64,000 nt of DNA, from the NCBI GenBank assembly GCA_049299095.1, contig JBAQWV010000041.1, forward strand, positions 186,001 to 250,000, in the 5' to 3' direction. Numbering within the stretch: the first letter of the stretch is position 1; each line of letters opens with the position of its first letter. The notes beneath the pieces are model-generated. The model did no database searches and had not been told where the DNA came from. It worked only from the letters and a program-made list of their open reading frames with translations. Of the stretch, positions 49,312 through 58,017 are shown piece by piece. The position numbers and the translations under genes are program-made. Source of the DNA: JAAEKA01 sp049299095 (GTDB lineage: Bacteria > Chloroflexota > Anaerolineae > JAAEKA01).

Positions 49312-52300
49312 TTAACGCCGCCAGCCCCAATCCTCCACCGCGCTGACAATGTCAGCGACGCTGAAATGGCCCGAACCGTCCAGATCGAGGCTCGCAGGAC
49401 AGGCTGCGCTGACCGGCATAAGCCAGCAGCCAGCGATACGTTGAATATCGGCGATGTCCACGTCTCCATCGCAAGCCAGCGGATTGGTATGGTTGGCATT
49501 CGGCTCCACATCGGAGCTATGACATCCCCCCACCAGGTCCAGTCGCCCAAACGCCTGAGCCTGGGTGTTGGTGGCTGTACCTTGCCAGATCAGGTAATGA
49601 TCCCAGTTGCCGCCATCGTCATCATCGTGCAGGCCGATGTTAAAGCCCACAGACCAGCCCGAATCCCACACTGGCGGCTGCAACAAACTGCGCGGCAGGG
49701 CTAGCTCGATTTGATAGCCATCAGGCAGGGTCACGATAGCCGGTGTAATCGTTGTCAGGTAGACATTGCCGCGATTGGTGATCCGTCCATCGGGGTTGAC
49801 GGTGATCTGATGATCGTCAGCGCCGGTAAATGTTCCGTCGTGCGCACCGTCGAAGGCAATTTCCAGTTCGTCGTCCTGCCACACATCCGCGCTGTCGTTG
49901 ACAATGACATCATCCCACACGCGCGCGGCCACATACAGATAATCATCATCCCAGGCCGTCCACACCTGAACACTGGCATCCGCCGCAGTGGGTGGGGCCA
50001 CGGTGGTAGGTCGAACTTCGGCGGCGCTGGTGCTGTTCAGCAGCACGCTGCTGTTGGAGTTCCATTCGTTGAATTGACCGTCCAGCGTGGGCGGCAAGGT
50101 CATAAACGTGGCGCTGATCACCTGACCCGGCCCCAGGATCACCGGCGTCGCCGTAGCTGTGGGGGTAGCTGTCGCCGTAGGTGTGGGGGTACGCGTAGCG
50201 GTCGGCGTCACAGTCGCTGTCGCTGTGGGGGTATGGGTGGGCTGGCCGGTCGGTGTAGCCGTGGGTGTGGGGGTTTTCGTCGGTGTGTTTGTGGGGGTCG
50301 GCGTGGGCGGCACAACTGCGATGGCATAGGTAAAAACCAAGCGCGGCCGGATCGTCAGATCGGCGTTTTCACTGGAAGCGAAGTCATAGTTGACGCCGCC
50401 GCTGCCGGTGCCGCCTTTTAGTACCAGACCATTGTTTGTGATGCCGGATGCCCACTCTGCCAGCGCCGCGGTGACATTGAAACGCTCCCAAGCCTGTACA
50501 CTCTCCAGCCGTTGCTGATCCAGCAGAGTGTTGGTGCGGTCGGCAGGAATGCCATTGGCTCCGGCAGTTGTCCAGTAAGTGCTGCTGGTGGCGCGCTGCC
50601 AGGTAGCCTGCGCCTCCAGCCAGCCACGCCGCGCCGCGTACACGCCCACATCCACCCAATTGCTGTCGTTGGAGCGCGTCGTCACGTACAAGTCAAGATA
50701 GCCCTCGGTGATCGTGGCCTGCGGTGGCAGGATGCCGGTCAAATCGAACTTGATCAGCCCGGCCCATTCGTCGTTCGGACGCACCGAAAACTTAATCGTC
50801 TCGCCATAGTTGGTCTCCGGGCTCCAACTGCTGATAAACGTATCGGTCACGCCATTGTAGCCGTTGCTGCCGGGTTGCAAGGTGACGCCGGTTTCTTCGT
50901 ATCTCGTCAAGCGTACCAAATCAATGCGATGGAAAGTATCGTCATCATCGCCGCCGTTGGTGAGACGAAAATCGTTGCCGCCAGTCTGACGGTTGGCAAA
51001 ATACCCATTACCCAGTACCTGTGTGACCGTGCGCCATTGGCCGGTGTTCTGTTTCTGCACCGTAAACGCGGTGGCGTAGGGATCATCCACGGCATCGTAT
51101 TGCAGGCTCCAGGTGCCGGTTCCCTGATCGAGATAGGTCACCGTCACACTGACGGCAGTGCTGCCGCCCAGAATGTATTCATCGTCAACGTCGAAATACA
51201 TGTACGGGTTGCCACTGGCCGCGTCGGTGCGCCGCGCATAGCGCCCGCGCATGTCGCTCGTGACATTCCACAGCGGCACGGTCGCGCCGCCGCTAGCGGC
51301 CGTATCCTGATAAAGCCAGAAGTTATAGTTGCCGCGCTGTGGATACCAAGTCGAGACCGGTTCCCGCATCACCGTCCAAATGCCCGGCGTGTCATCGAGC
51401 GTGCGCCCCAGGTACTGGTTGGCGAAGTTCCATACCGTCTTTTCAAAGGGCGTCGCTGAGGTGAGCAGGTCCCATTTCGCCACGAAATACGCGGGGTGTT
51501 TATCCAGTGCATTGAGAACGCCCCAATAGACGTCCGCTTCCGTATCCAGACCGTCACGGTAGAGTTCCCACGCCAGCGGCCCGCCGGTATTGGGAAAGCT
51601 GAACATCGGATCATACTGGCCGGCGCGATATTCCGCATGATCCGTGTTGTCAATCACCTGATCGTCGTGATCAATCAGCAAGTGGTTGTGCTTCAATCCC
51701 ACGCCCAAGTTGCCGGCATAGTCAGTGAACTCGCGTCGTTCGAAGCGTTGCAGATAAAACGGCGCGTATTGCAGCATCAGCGGGGTGTTAGGAAAGGCCG
51801 AACGATAGATATCGGTGATGGCCTTCACCGTCTGAATCCAGACCGCGCTGGTCAGCCCATTCGCAGCCAAGCAAGCATCCATCGAATTATCTGTTGGTAT
51901 CGTTTCACCAAACATACCGACGCTGATCTCGACCCACGCCACGCGTGCGTCGTTGTCGTAGCGTGTACCGGCCGCGTGGATAAAGCGCGACCATTCTTGC
52001 AAGTAGCTGGCTGACCAAAACTTGGGGATATAGTGGGTCTGGCCATAGTAACTACACGACACGAAGCCATCACCTAGCGGATGCTGCGTCATGTACCATT
52101 GCGGCATCCACGCGCCGCCGCAGCATGGCCCGTCATAGCTATTGAAACGAATACCCGTTGGCTTGCCCAGACTAGCTTCCGTTTGCAACCATGTATCAAC
52201 CGGCTGCCAGTTGTACACACCTGCCCCGGTTTCAATCGTATGCCACTGAAATAGCTGATGGCCGCCAATAATATACGGATACTGCGCGGGATCGGTGTTG

Positions 52301-52527
52301 CGCCAGTCAAGAAACACGTAAATGCCCGGGTCTGGCCAGGATTGCGCTGGCGAGCTGGCCTCAACAGGCGCAGCCAGACGGCTATTTTCGCTGGCAGCCG
52401 GTGCATCAACGGCTGGTTGCGAGGAGCCGGGTAAGTCAGCCGCGGCTGCTGACATAACAACCAGCAAACCAAGAGCCAAAGTCAAGGCGAGGCTGGTCAA
52501 CAAAAGCGGACGATGGGACAAATTCAT
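49312..52527 (-). CDS. Secreted multidomain surface protein: TIM-barrel-like, DNRLRE, CBM9-like and dockerin-like domains
   Basis: 1071 residues. A signal peptide (residues ~10-30) is followed by a ~450-residue region resembling glycoside-hydrolase TIM barrels (GIYVFLDWRNTD, IRFNSYDGP, ARVAWVEISVGMFGE), and a beta domain (~455-560). A DNRLRE-type domain follows (~565-735: TDTFISSWSPETNYGE, LIKFDLTGI, WQRATSST), then a 60-residue TPT linker (~737-796), then a CBM9-like domain (~805-1005: PTLDGQFNEWN, VWTAWDDDYLYVAARV). A C-terminal dockerin-like pair of calcium loops (DGDVDIADIQRIAGCW, DLDGSGHFSVADIVSAV) ends the protein. It probably attacks or binds polysaccharide; whether the barrel is catalytic is uncertain. 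GAGG precedes the ATG at 52527. Confidence 0.82.
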   Translation of the reverse strand: MNLSHRPLLLTSLALTLALGLLVVMSAAAADLPGSSQPAVDAPAASENSRLAAPVEASSPAQSWPDPGIYVFLDWRNTDPAQYPYIIGGHQLFQWHTIETGAGVYNWQPVDTWLQTEASLGKPTGIRFNSYDGPCCGGAWMPQWYMTQHPLGDGFVSCSYYGQTHYIPKFWSASYLQEWSRFIHAAGTRYDNDARVAWVEISVGMFGETIPTDNSMDACLAANGLTSAVWIQTVKAITDIYRSAFPNTPLMLQYAPFYLQRFERREFTDYAGNLGVGLKHNHLLIDHDDQVIDNTDHAEYRAGQYDPMFSFPNTGGPLAWELYRDGLDTEADVYWGVLNALDKHPAYFVAKWDLLTSATPFEKTVWNFANQYLGRTLDDTPGIWTVMREPVSTWYPQRGNYNFWLYQDTAASGGATVPLWNVTSDMRGRYARRTDAASGNPYMYFDVDDEYILGGSTAVSVTVTYLDQGTGTWSLQYDAVDDPYATAFTVQKQNTGQWRTVTQVLGNGYFANRQTGGNDFRLTNGGDDDDTFHRIDLVRLTRYEETGVTLQPGSNGYNGVTDTFISSWSPETNYGETIKFSVRPNDEWAGLIKFDLTGILPPQATITEGYLDLYVTTRSNDSNWVDVGVYAARRGWLEAQATWQRATSSTYWTTAGANGIPADRTNTLLDQQRLESVQAWERFNVTAALAEWASGITNNGLVLKGGTGSGGVNYDFASSENADLTIRPRLVFTYAIAVVPPTPTPTNTPTKTPTPTATPTGQPTHTPTATATVTPTATRTPTPTATATPTATATPVILGPGQVISATFMTLPPTLDGQFNEWNSNSSVLLNSTSAAEVRPTTVAPPTAADASVQVWTAWDDDYLYVAARVWDDVIVNDSADVWQDDELEIAFDGAHDGTFTGADDHQITVNPDGRITNRGNVYLTTITPAIVTLPDGYQIELALPRSLLQPPVWDSGWSVGFNIGLHDDDDGGNWDHYLIWQGTATNTQAQAFGRLDLVGGCHSSDVEPNANHTNPLACDGDVDIADIQRIAGCWLMPVSAACPASLDLDGSGHFSVADIVSAVEDWGWRR
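50140..50315. repeat. Low-complexity repeat encoding the TPT linker
   Basis: Short direct repeats of GTAGCTGTGGGGGT/GTCGCCGTAGGTGT type within the 49312 gene. They encode alternating Thr-Pro-Thr-Ala units and are not CRISPR-like (no unique spacers). Confidence 0.7.
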
Positions 52528-52614
52528 CAGATAACCTCATGTTCAAAGGCGGTTAACTCACTCCACCCTTGTCAATCCTCGGTGCGTGCAGCAAATACTG
52601 CAAGCATTGGATAG

Positions 52615-52643
52615 ATTATAGTCACTGGCTGGCTGGCGTCCAA
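52615..52643 (-). promoter_or_regulatory. Promoter of the 1071-aa surface protein
   Basis: Minus strand TTGGAC (52638-52643), 17-nt spacer, consensus TATAAT (52615-52620). The leader is about 80 nt. Confidence 0.7.
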
Positions 52644-52660
52644 CCGCAGCAACCAGATGG

Positions 52661-52690
52661 TTTACCGCTCTAGCAGCACAGTGGTATAAT
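52661..52690 (+). promoter_or_regulatory. Promoter of the ABC transporter, probable leaderless transcript
   Basis: TTTACC (52661-52666), 18-nt spacer, consensus TATAAT (52685-52690). The ATG at 52697 is only 6 nt away. Confidence 0.6.
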
Positions 52691-52696
52691 CCTGGT

Positions 52697-53719
52697 ATGA
52701 CGGACCTCGCGATTATCACAGAAGCCCTGAGCAAACAATTCGCTCTGCCGCGCGACTTGCGCACCATGTTCCGGCAGGAAATCATGCGCCAACGCCCGGC
52801 TGCCAACGCCGCAGGCATGGTCGCCGCAGTAGATCAAGTATCGCTGCAAGTGCGCACTGGTGAATTGTATGGCCTGCTGGGGCCAAATGGCGCAGGTAAA
52901 ACCACCTTGATCCGCATGTTATGCACCATGATCCTGCCCAGCAGTGGGCACGGGCAGGTGTTTGGCATTGATCTGACCGAAAGCAACAACATTCGCCAAC
53001 TGATTGGCATGTCCTCTGGCGAAGAACGCAGCTTCTACTGGCGCTTGAGCGGCCAAAACAACCTCGAATTCTTCGGCGCACTCTATGGCCTGAACGAACG
53101 GCAAGCCCGCCGCCGCGCGCGTGAACTGCTGGAGCAAGTTGACCTGGCCAGCCACGCCGACCGGCCCGTGCGCACCTATTCCAGCGGGCAAAAACAGCGT
53201 CTCAGCATCGCGCGGGCGCTGCTGCACCACCCGCGACTGCTCTTCCTGGACGAACCCTCGCGCAGCCTTGATCCTACCGCGACCATGCGTTTGCACGAAT
53301 TCATTGAACAACGCCTGCTGCGCGACGAGGGCATGACCATCCTCCTCACGACGCATCGCCTGGACGAAGCGGCACGCCTCAGCCATCGTATCGGCATCAT
53401 GGATCACGGCCGCCTGCGCGCCGAGGGCACACCCGACGAACTGCGAATGCGCCTCGGTGCAGCCATCGTCTACACACTTACAGTCCGCCGCCTGTCCATT
53501 GACCCGTTGACGCTGGTGAAAGACCTGGCCGGCAGTGTGCGAGCCGAGCCGGGCAGCGCCGCGGGCGACTGGACTGTGACACTGGAAGCAGTGCAGCATG
53601 AAAGCGCGCTGGCCCTGCTGCTGCACCGCATCGTTACGGCAGGCGGCGAGGTGTGCGATGTCCGCCGCCGTCAACCGTCGCTGGAGCAGGTTTTCCAGCG
53701 TTTCACTGAGCATTCTTAA
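52697..53719 (+). CDS. ABC transporter ATP-binding protein (ABC-2 type exporter)
   Basis: 340 residues. Walker A GLLGPNGAGKTTLIRML, Q-loop region GMSSGEERSFYWRLS, signature YSSGQKQRLSIARALL, Walker B LLFLDEPSRSLDPTA and the switch His in LLTTHRLDEA are all intact. The ~100-residue C-terminal extension is usual in DrrA/NatA-type exporters. It is paired with the permease gene that starts 5 nt later. The substrate (drug, lipid, polysaccharide) cannot be told. No Shine-Dalgarno before the ATG at 52697, consistent with a leaderless mRNA. Confidence 0.93.
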   Translation: MTDLAIITEALSKQFALPRDLRTMFRQEIMRQRPAANAAGMVAAVDQVSLQVRTGELYGLLGPNGAGKTTLIRMLCTMILPSSGHGQVFGIDLTESNNIRQLIGMSSGEERSFYWRLSGQNNLEFFGALYGLNERQARRRARELLEQVDLASHADRPVRTYSSGQKQRLSIARALLHHPRLLFLDEPSRSLDPTATMRLHEFIEQRLLRDEGMTILLTTHRLDEAARLSHRIGIMDHGRLRAEGTPDELRMRLGAAIVYTLTVRRLSIDPLTLVKDLAGSVRAEPGSAAGDWTVTLEAVQHESALALLLHRIVTAGGEVCDVRRRQPSLEQVFQRFTEHS

Positions 53720-53724
53720 CGCCT

Positions 53725-54525
53725 ATGCAACGCGCTCTGGCCTTCCTGCGTCGCGATCTTCGCTTACAAATGAGCTATCGCTTCGCCTTTGTGCTGCAAA
53801 TCTTCGGCATCTTCTTCAGCATGTTCGTGTTTTACTTCTTCAGCAAGCTGGTGGGGCCGTCTGCATCGCCTTATCTTGCCCAATATGGCGGTGATTACTT
53901 CGCGTTTGTACTCGTTGGGCTGGCCTTTTCCGGCTATTTCGGCGTCGGCTTGCAAAGCTTCGCGGGCACCATCCGCGAGGCACAAACCACTGGTACGCTG
54001 GAGGCGATGCTGCTGACGCCCACGCGGCTGCGCACCATCGTGCTGTCCAGCGGCATCTACGACTATGGCTTCGTCACCTTCCAAGTCTTGCTCTACCTGG
54101 TCGTGGGTGCGCTGCTTTTCGGCATTCACATCAGAGGCAACTTGCTCGCGGCGCTGGTGATTCTGGTGCTGACCATCGTTGCCATGACCGCGCTCGGCAT
54201 CATGGCCGCCAGCTTTATCATGGTACTCAAGCGCGGCGATCCCGTCACCTGGTTCTTCAACTCGTTATCATTGTTTTTAGGTGGCGTCTATTACCCGGTT
54301 TCCTTGCTGCCGACTTGGCTGCAAAAGCTTTCGTGGCTGTTGCCGATCACCTATTCGCTGGATGGGATGCGTCGTGCGCTGCTAACCGATGCCTCTTTCG
54401 TCGAATTGCTGCCCAACATCGTGGCTCTGCTGATCTTCTCCGTGCTACTGGTGCCGATCAGTCTGTACATCTTCCGCCGTGCGGTGAACCGCGCCAAGAT
54501 GGACGGCAGCCTCGCCCACTTCTAG
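53725..54525 (+). CDS. ABC-2 type transporter permease
   Basis: 266 residues with six membrane segments. It has the ABC-2 pattern: an early cytoplasmic RRDLRLQMSYR segment, GTLEAMLLTPTRLRTIVLS, a middle VLLYLVVGALLFG helix, and GGVYYPVSLLPTWLQKLSWLLP near the end (the conserved ABC-2 motif before the last helix). Partner of the preceding ATPase; operon of two. Confidence 0.92.
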   Translation: MQRALAFLRRDLRLQMSYRFAFVLQIFGIFFSMFVFYFFSKLVGPSASPYLAQYGGDYFAFVLVGLAFSGYFGVGLQSFAGTIREAQTTGTLEAMLLTPTRLRTIVLSSGIYDYGFVTFQVLLYLVVGALLFGIHIRGNLLAALVILVLTIVAMTALGIMAASFIMVLKRGDPVTWFFNSLSLFLGGVYYPVSLLPTWLQKLSWLLPITYSLDGMRRALLTDASFVELLPNIVALLIFSVLLVPISLYIFRRAVNRAKMDGSLAHF

Positions 54526-54553
54526 CGCGAGCGAACAACTCAAGAGTAAAACA

Positions 54554-54592
54554 AACGGCGCTACCGAGCCAGAAAAGTTCGGTAACGCCGTT
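54554..54592 (-). terminator. Terminator between the ABC permease and the C25 peptidase
   Basis: AACGGCGCTACCGA pairs with TCGGTAACGCCGTT with one mismatch. On the minus strand TTTGTTTTAC follows, so it chiefly ends the minus-strand peptidase unit; it may also stop the ABC operon. Confidence 0.65.
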
Positions 54593-54608
54593 GCTGTTCC
54601 TGTCACTC

Positions 54609-56813
54609 TCAACGCGGCTGTTGCAAACGCAGCGCCGGATCCCCCAGCAATGTGAACGTTTCGATCAAGTCCTGCATCAGGTCATGTTCCGCGCTCAAAT
54701 CCTGCTTGGCCAGCATAATCGCTTCGCCCACGGTCGGCGCGTCGCCGAACAGGTGCGCGTACAGGTTCTCCGCCAGTTGGCTTTGATCGTTCGCCAGCGA
54801 CTCGCTGGTCGGCACGAAGGCCGCCACCACACCGCCCTTGGTGTTGAACAGCAGTTCCTCGGCCATGCTGCTGGCCGTGGGGTGATGAAAATAGCCCACG
54901 AGGCAGGTCATCGTCATCAGGAAGGGGGTGGTCTTGTTGCCGAGCTTGATCGCGTCCTCAATGTGCAGCATCTTGTCCTTGGCCCAGACGTTCATGCTGC
55001 CGTGGCCTACATACGTCACCACACCCACCCCCTGGTTAAGATCTGCGATCACTGTGGCGTTGGGGTTTTCGTTGACGCCCAGATAGACTTTCTGCACTGT
55101 GTAGCTCTGCGGCAGAAAATTCGTCGCCAGTTCGTCGCTGATCTGCTGAAAGGAAGTTTGCTCGTTATCGGCCACAAACAGCGCGCGGCTGATCCAATCG
55201 CTGCCAGGCGCGGCCTGCTCGTAGGCCAGCGTCTTCGCGACCACATCCGCCACCTGGGCCGCGGACTGGGCGGGGATGCGTCCCACTGCCATGTCCGGGC
55301 GGTCATCGCCCTCATCAAGGCTGACAAACCAATTATCGCTGGCCGTTTCACCCACAAAATGCGTTTGCAGCAGGTAGGTTGGCACGTAATCGGGGGTTGA
55401 ATTGGGCAAAAAGCCCTGATAATCGTAGCTGGCGTCGCCCACCAACAGCAAAAAGCGCGGCGCAGGTTCCGGCCACTCTGTGCGAGCGTACTGCATGTAG
55501 GCACGAATGGCCGCGGGGTCTACCATGCCGCCGCTGAAGGTGTTGTACACGTCTTCAATGTTGGCTTCGGTGACACGCAACCCCTGGCTTCGCCGGTACT
55601 CCAGCAGTGGCTGCAAGGCCGCACTGAACTCAGGATATACCACAGCCATATAATCGGCGCCGGTGGGGTTGATGCGCAGGTCAGCCCCAGCCACCGGCAC
55701 AATCGCCGCAGGCTGAAGCAGCGCAGCGGGCGTTGAAGCGATATAGCGGCGCTCGGTGTTGCCTGTGTCGTCCCTGAAACTCAACCCGGCCTGGCTGGCG
55801 CGCGCGCCTGTGACCGGCTGCGCTTGCCGCGCATCGCTGACATCCCACAACAAAGTCGTTGCATCCGCACCAGCCACGGTAATGGATATACCGGCTGGGC
55901 TGGCAAAAGCTAGCTGATCGGCCTCCAACGCGGCCGTGCGTTGATAGGTGATGTCTGCCCGGTTGAAGTAGAGCATATCCACGCTCGCGCCGGTGTCGCC
56001 CGGCGCGGCCAGCGCCAAACTGTTGCCTACGGGGTGCAGCAGGTCAAGGGGCAACGTGGCTGAAATCGTGCGCCATCCCTTGCCTTCCCAGCTTTCATCT
56101 GCCACCACAGACCCGTTGACCTTGAGCAAGGCGTGGTGATCAGTCTGGATGCTCAAATCCTCGGTGTTGCCCCACACACTGACCGCCAGAATTGCGCTGC
56201 TGTCCCCTGTCCAGCCGGGCAAGTCAAAGGTCGTGGTGTACGCGGCCGGGGCAAAGAGCGTCGGCCCCAGCCAGTGGTCGGTGTCCGCGGGCGTTTGCGA
56301 CAGATAGTAAAGCGCCTCTTCGATGTGTACCTGTGCGGGCACGATGGAAGCTGTTTCGCCTGTCGCCGACTGCACGCTGCGCGAGAGAACGCTGTCTGCG
56401 GCGGCATCAGACCAGTGCAGCCAATAGGCGTTGGCTGTGCCGTAGCGGCTGACGCGTGCCTCGCCGTAGAAGGTCAACGTCAGTGCGTCGCCTGCCCCTT
56501 CGATCTGCAAAGCGACCGGCTCGTCGTTCAGCGTCAAGGCCAGTTGCTGGTTGGTGCGCGGGGTAAGATCGAAACCGGCCGCGTGCAGGTCGGCGGCGGT
56601 TACGCGGTACAAGCCTGTTGTCTCGACCATCAGCTTGACCGCGTCCACTGGCTCGGCAGGGATGGTGTTGGCTGATGGCGCGTTGACAGGGGGCTTGGCG
56701 CGCGGCGTGGCGGCATCTTTGCGGCCACATGCGGCCAGTGCGAGGGTGATAAACAGTAAAACAACTGCGGCAGCGCCGAAGCGCGCCGCAGTCTGTGCCG
56801 TGCGGTTGTTCAT
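54609..56813 (-). CDS. Gingipain-like C25 cysteine peptidase, lipoprotein
   Basis: 734 residues. A signal with lipobox (FITLALAAC) is followed by a beta-rich N-terminal region (~40-390, FYGEARVSRYGTANAYWLH typical of C25 prodomains). The C25 catalytic region runs from YMAVVYPEFSAALQPLLEYR (~400): IEDVYNTFSGG, RFLLLVGDASYDYQGF, DMAVGRIPAQS, the catalytic His604 in VVTYVGHGSMNVW and the nucleophile Cys637 in FLMTMTCLVGYF, ending FTLLGDPALRLQQP. The ATG at 56813 is preferred over a TTG at 56828. It lies 20 nt after the FN3-like gene and shares its transcript. Cleavage specificity unknown. Confidence 0.88.
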   Translation of the reverse strand: MNNRTAQTAARFGAAAVVLLFITLALAACGRKDAATPRAKPPVNAPSANTIPAEPVDAVKLMVETTGLYRVTAADLHAAGFDLTPRTNQQLALTLNDEPVALQIEGAGDALTLTFYGEARVSRYGTANAYWLHWSDAAADSVLSRSVQSATGETASIVPAQVHIEEALYYLSQTPADTDHWLGPTLFAPAAYTTTFDLPGWTGDSSAILAVSVWGNTEDLSIQTDHHALLKVNGSVVADESWEGKGWRTISATLPLDLLHPVGNSLALAAPGDTGASVDMLYFNRADITYQRTAALEADQLAFASPAGISITVAGADATTLLWDVSDARQAQPVTGARASQAGLSFRDDTGNTERRYIASTPAALLQPAAIVPVAGADLRINPTGADYMAVVYPEFSAALQPLLEYRRSQGLRVTEANIEDVYNTFSGGMVDPAAIRAYMQYARTEWPEPAPRFLLLVGDASYDYQGFLPNSTPDYVPTYLLQTHFVGETASDNWFVSLDEGDDRPDMAVGRIPAQSAAQVADVVAKTLAYEQAAPGSDWISRALFVADNEQTSFQQISDELATNFLPQSYTVQKVYLGVNENPNATVIADLNQGVGVVTYVGHGSMNVWAKDKMLHIEDAIKLGNKTTPFLMTMTCLVGYFHHPTASSMAEELLFNTKGGVVAAFVPTSESLANDQSQLAENLYAHLFGDAPTVGEAIMLAKQDLSAEHDLMQDLIETFTLLGDPALRLQQPR

Positions 56814-56832
56814 AAGTTTGCGTAACAATGTG

Positions 56833-57936
56833 TTATTGACGTTTCCAAACGAAGAAAGCCACCAGCGCCAGCAGGGCTGCGCCGATCAGGCTACCGCCGC
56901 CGAGCAGCAGTAACAGGTTCGAGCTGTTGCCACCTTTGGCCGCGTTGCCGGTCGGGCGCGGGGTGGCGGTAGGCCGCACCAGCCCCGACTGTGTATCGGC
57001 GGCCACGCTCTGCGGCGTGGTTACTTGCGCGGTGGTGTCGCTGGCCGTAGGTACTGCCGCAGCGTCCGGGGCTGCCGCGCCGGTTTCGCCGGTGGTCGGC
57101 GCGGGCTGGGCTTGTGTGCCGGTTTGCTCAGGCGAAAGGGTAGCCGCCGCGGCGTTGTTCTGTTCGACGGGTGATTGTGTGTTCGTCTGGGGCGCGACGG
57201 TGGCCGCCGTGTTCGCCTGGGGCGCGACGGTGACCGGCGTATTGACTGCGGCCGGGTTGCCGTTGCCGGTGGCTGCCGGTGTCTGACCTGCGGCTGGCGC
57301 TTGGGTAGCTACCGCAGCGGGCGCGGCCGTGTTGGGCGTATTGGCGGCTGCGGCCGGCAAGGGGGTATTGGTGGCCGCGGGCTGTGAATTGTTCGTTTGC
57401 GAACGCGGGGTATTGGTCGGGACCGCCGTATTCGTGGGGATCGGCGTGTTGGTCGCGGCCGGCACCGGTGTATTCGTCGGCACAGGGGTAGCTGTCGGGA
57501 TGGCTGTGGGTTCGCGCGTCGGTGTGATAGTGGGCGTAAAGGTTGGCACGCCCGCGCCCGCGATGATCTGCTTGTTGCCCAGCTCTTTCTCTACACCGGC
57601 TGTACTCAGCTCGACCAGAAAATAATAGTACGTTTGCCCACTGGTCAGGCCGGTGTCGGTATAGCTGTAATCCGCGCCTGACACGGCGCCGCGGGCAGCA
57701 TCCCGGTGTACTTCCGTTGCCTGGGCCAGACTGGCCGTTGCGCCGCGCTTCACCAGAAAAGCCGCCACATCGGTTTCTGTTTCCGTGCCCCAGGTGATCG
57801 CCATCTCCGTCGGGCTGGTGGTCCGTTCCACTTTAAAATAAGTCAAGCCAACAGCCGCCTCGGCTGGCGCGATCAGGAGCGTTAAAACAGACAGAATAAA
57901 ACCAAGCGTAATAAGGCGCATAAAAGGACGCTTCAT
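56833..57936 (-). CDS. Exported FN3-like protein with Pro/Thr-rich stalk and C-terminal membrane anchor
   Basis: 367 residues. A signal peptide (~5-27) is followed by one fibronectin-III-like domain (~28-125: LTYFKVERTTSPTEMAITWGT, YTDTGLTSGQTYYYFLVE), a ~200-residue stalk rich in Thr, Pro, Ala and Gln (PTNTPVPAATNTPIPT and later QNNAAAATLSPEQT), and a C-terminal Leu/Ala membrane helix (LLLLLGGGSLIGAALLALVAFF) ending WKRQ. It looks like a surface stalk that could hold a partner; its place between two C25 proteases suggests a surface-anchor role (inference). GGAGAAG precedes the ATG at 57936. Confidence 0.82.
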   Translation of the reverse strand: MKRPFMRLITLGFILSVLTLLIAPAEAAVGLTYFKVERTTSPTEMAITWGTETETDVAAFLVKRGATASLAQATEVHRDAARGAVSGADYSYTDTGLTSGQTYYYFLVELSTAGVEKELGNKQIIAGAGVPTFTPTITPTREPTAIPTATPVPTNTPVPAATNTPIPTNTAVPTNTPRSQTNNSQPAATNTPLPAAAANTPNTAAPAAVATQAPAAGQTPAATGNGNPAAVNTPVTVAPQANTAATVAPQTNTQSPVEQNNAAAATLSPEQTGTQAQPAPTTGETGAAAPDAAAVPTASDTTAQVTTPQSVAADTQSGLVRPTATPRPTGNAAKGGNSSNLLLLLGGGSLIGAALLALVAFFVWKRQ

Positions 57937-57978
57937 GGAATACTTCTTCTCCTTACCAAAAACGATATACGACCCAAA

Positions 57979-58007
57979 ATGTTAGCACAGGGCTAGATAC
58001 GTGTCAA
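57979..58007 (-). promoter_or_regulatory. Promoter of the FN3-like/C25 unit
   Basis: Minus strand TTGACA (58002-58007), 17-nt spacer with TGC at its end, TAACAT (57979-57984). Confidence 0.55.
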
Positions 58008-58017
58008 ACACGCTGGC

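Noticed and set aside
50140..50315. Array of short repeats, considered as a CRISPR
   Set aside because: The units are variable 6-12 nt coding repeats for a Thr/Pro linker; there is no constant repeat with unique spacers and no cas gene.
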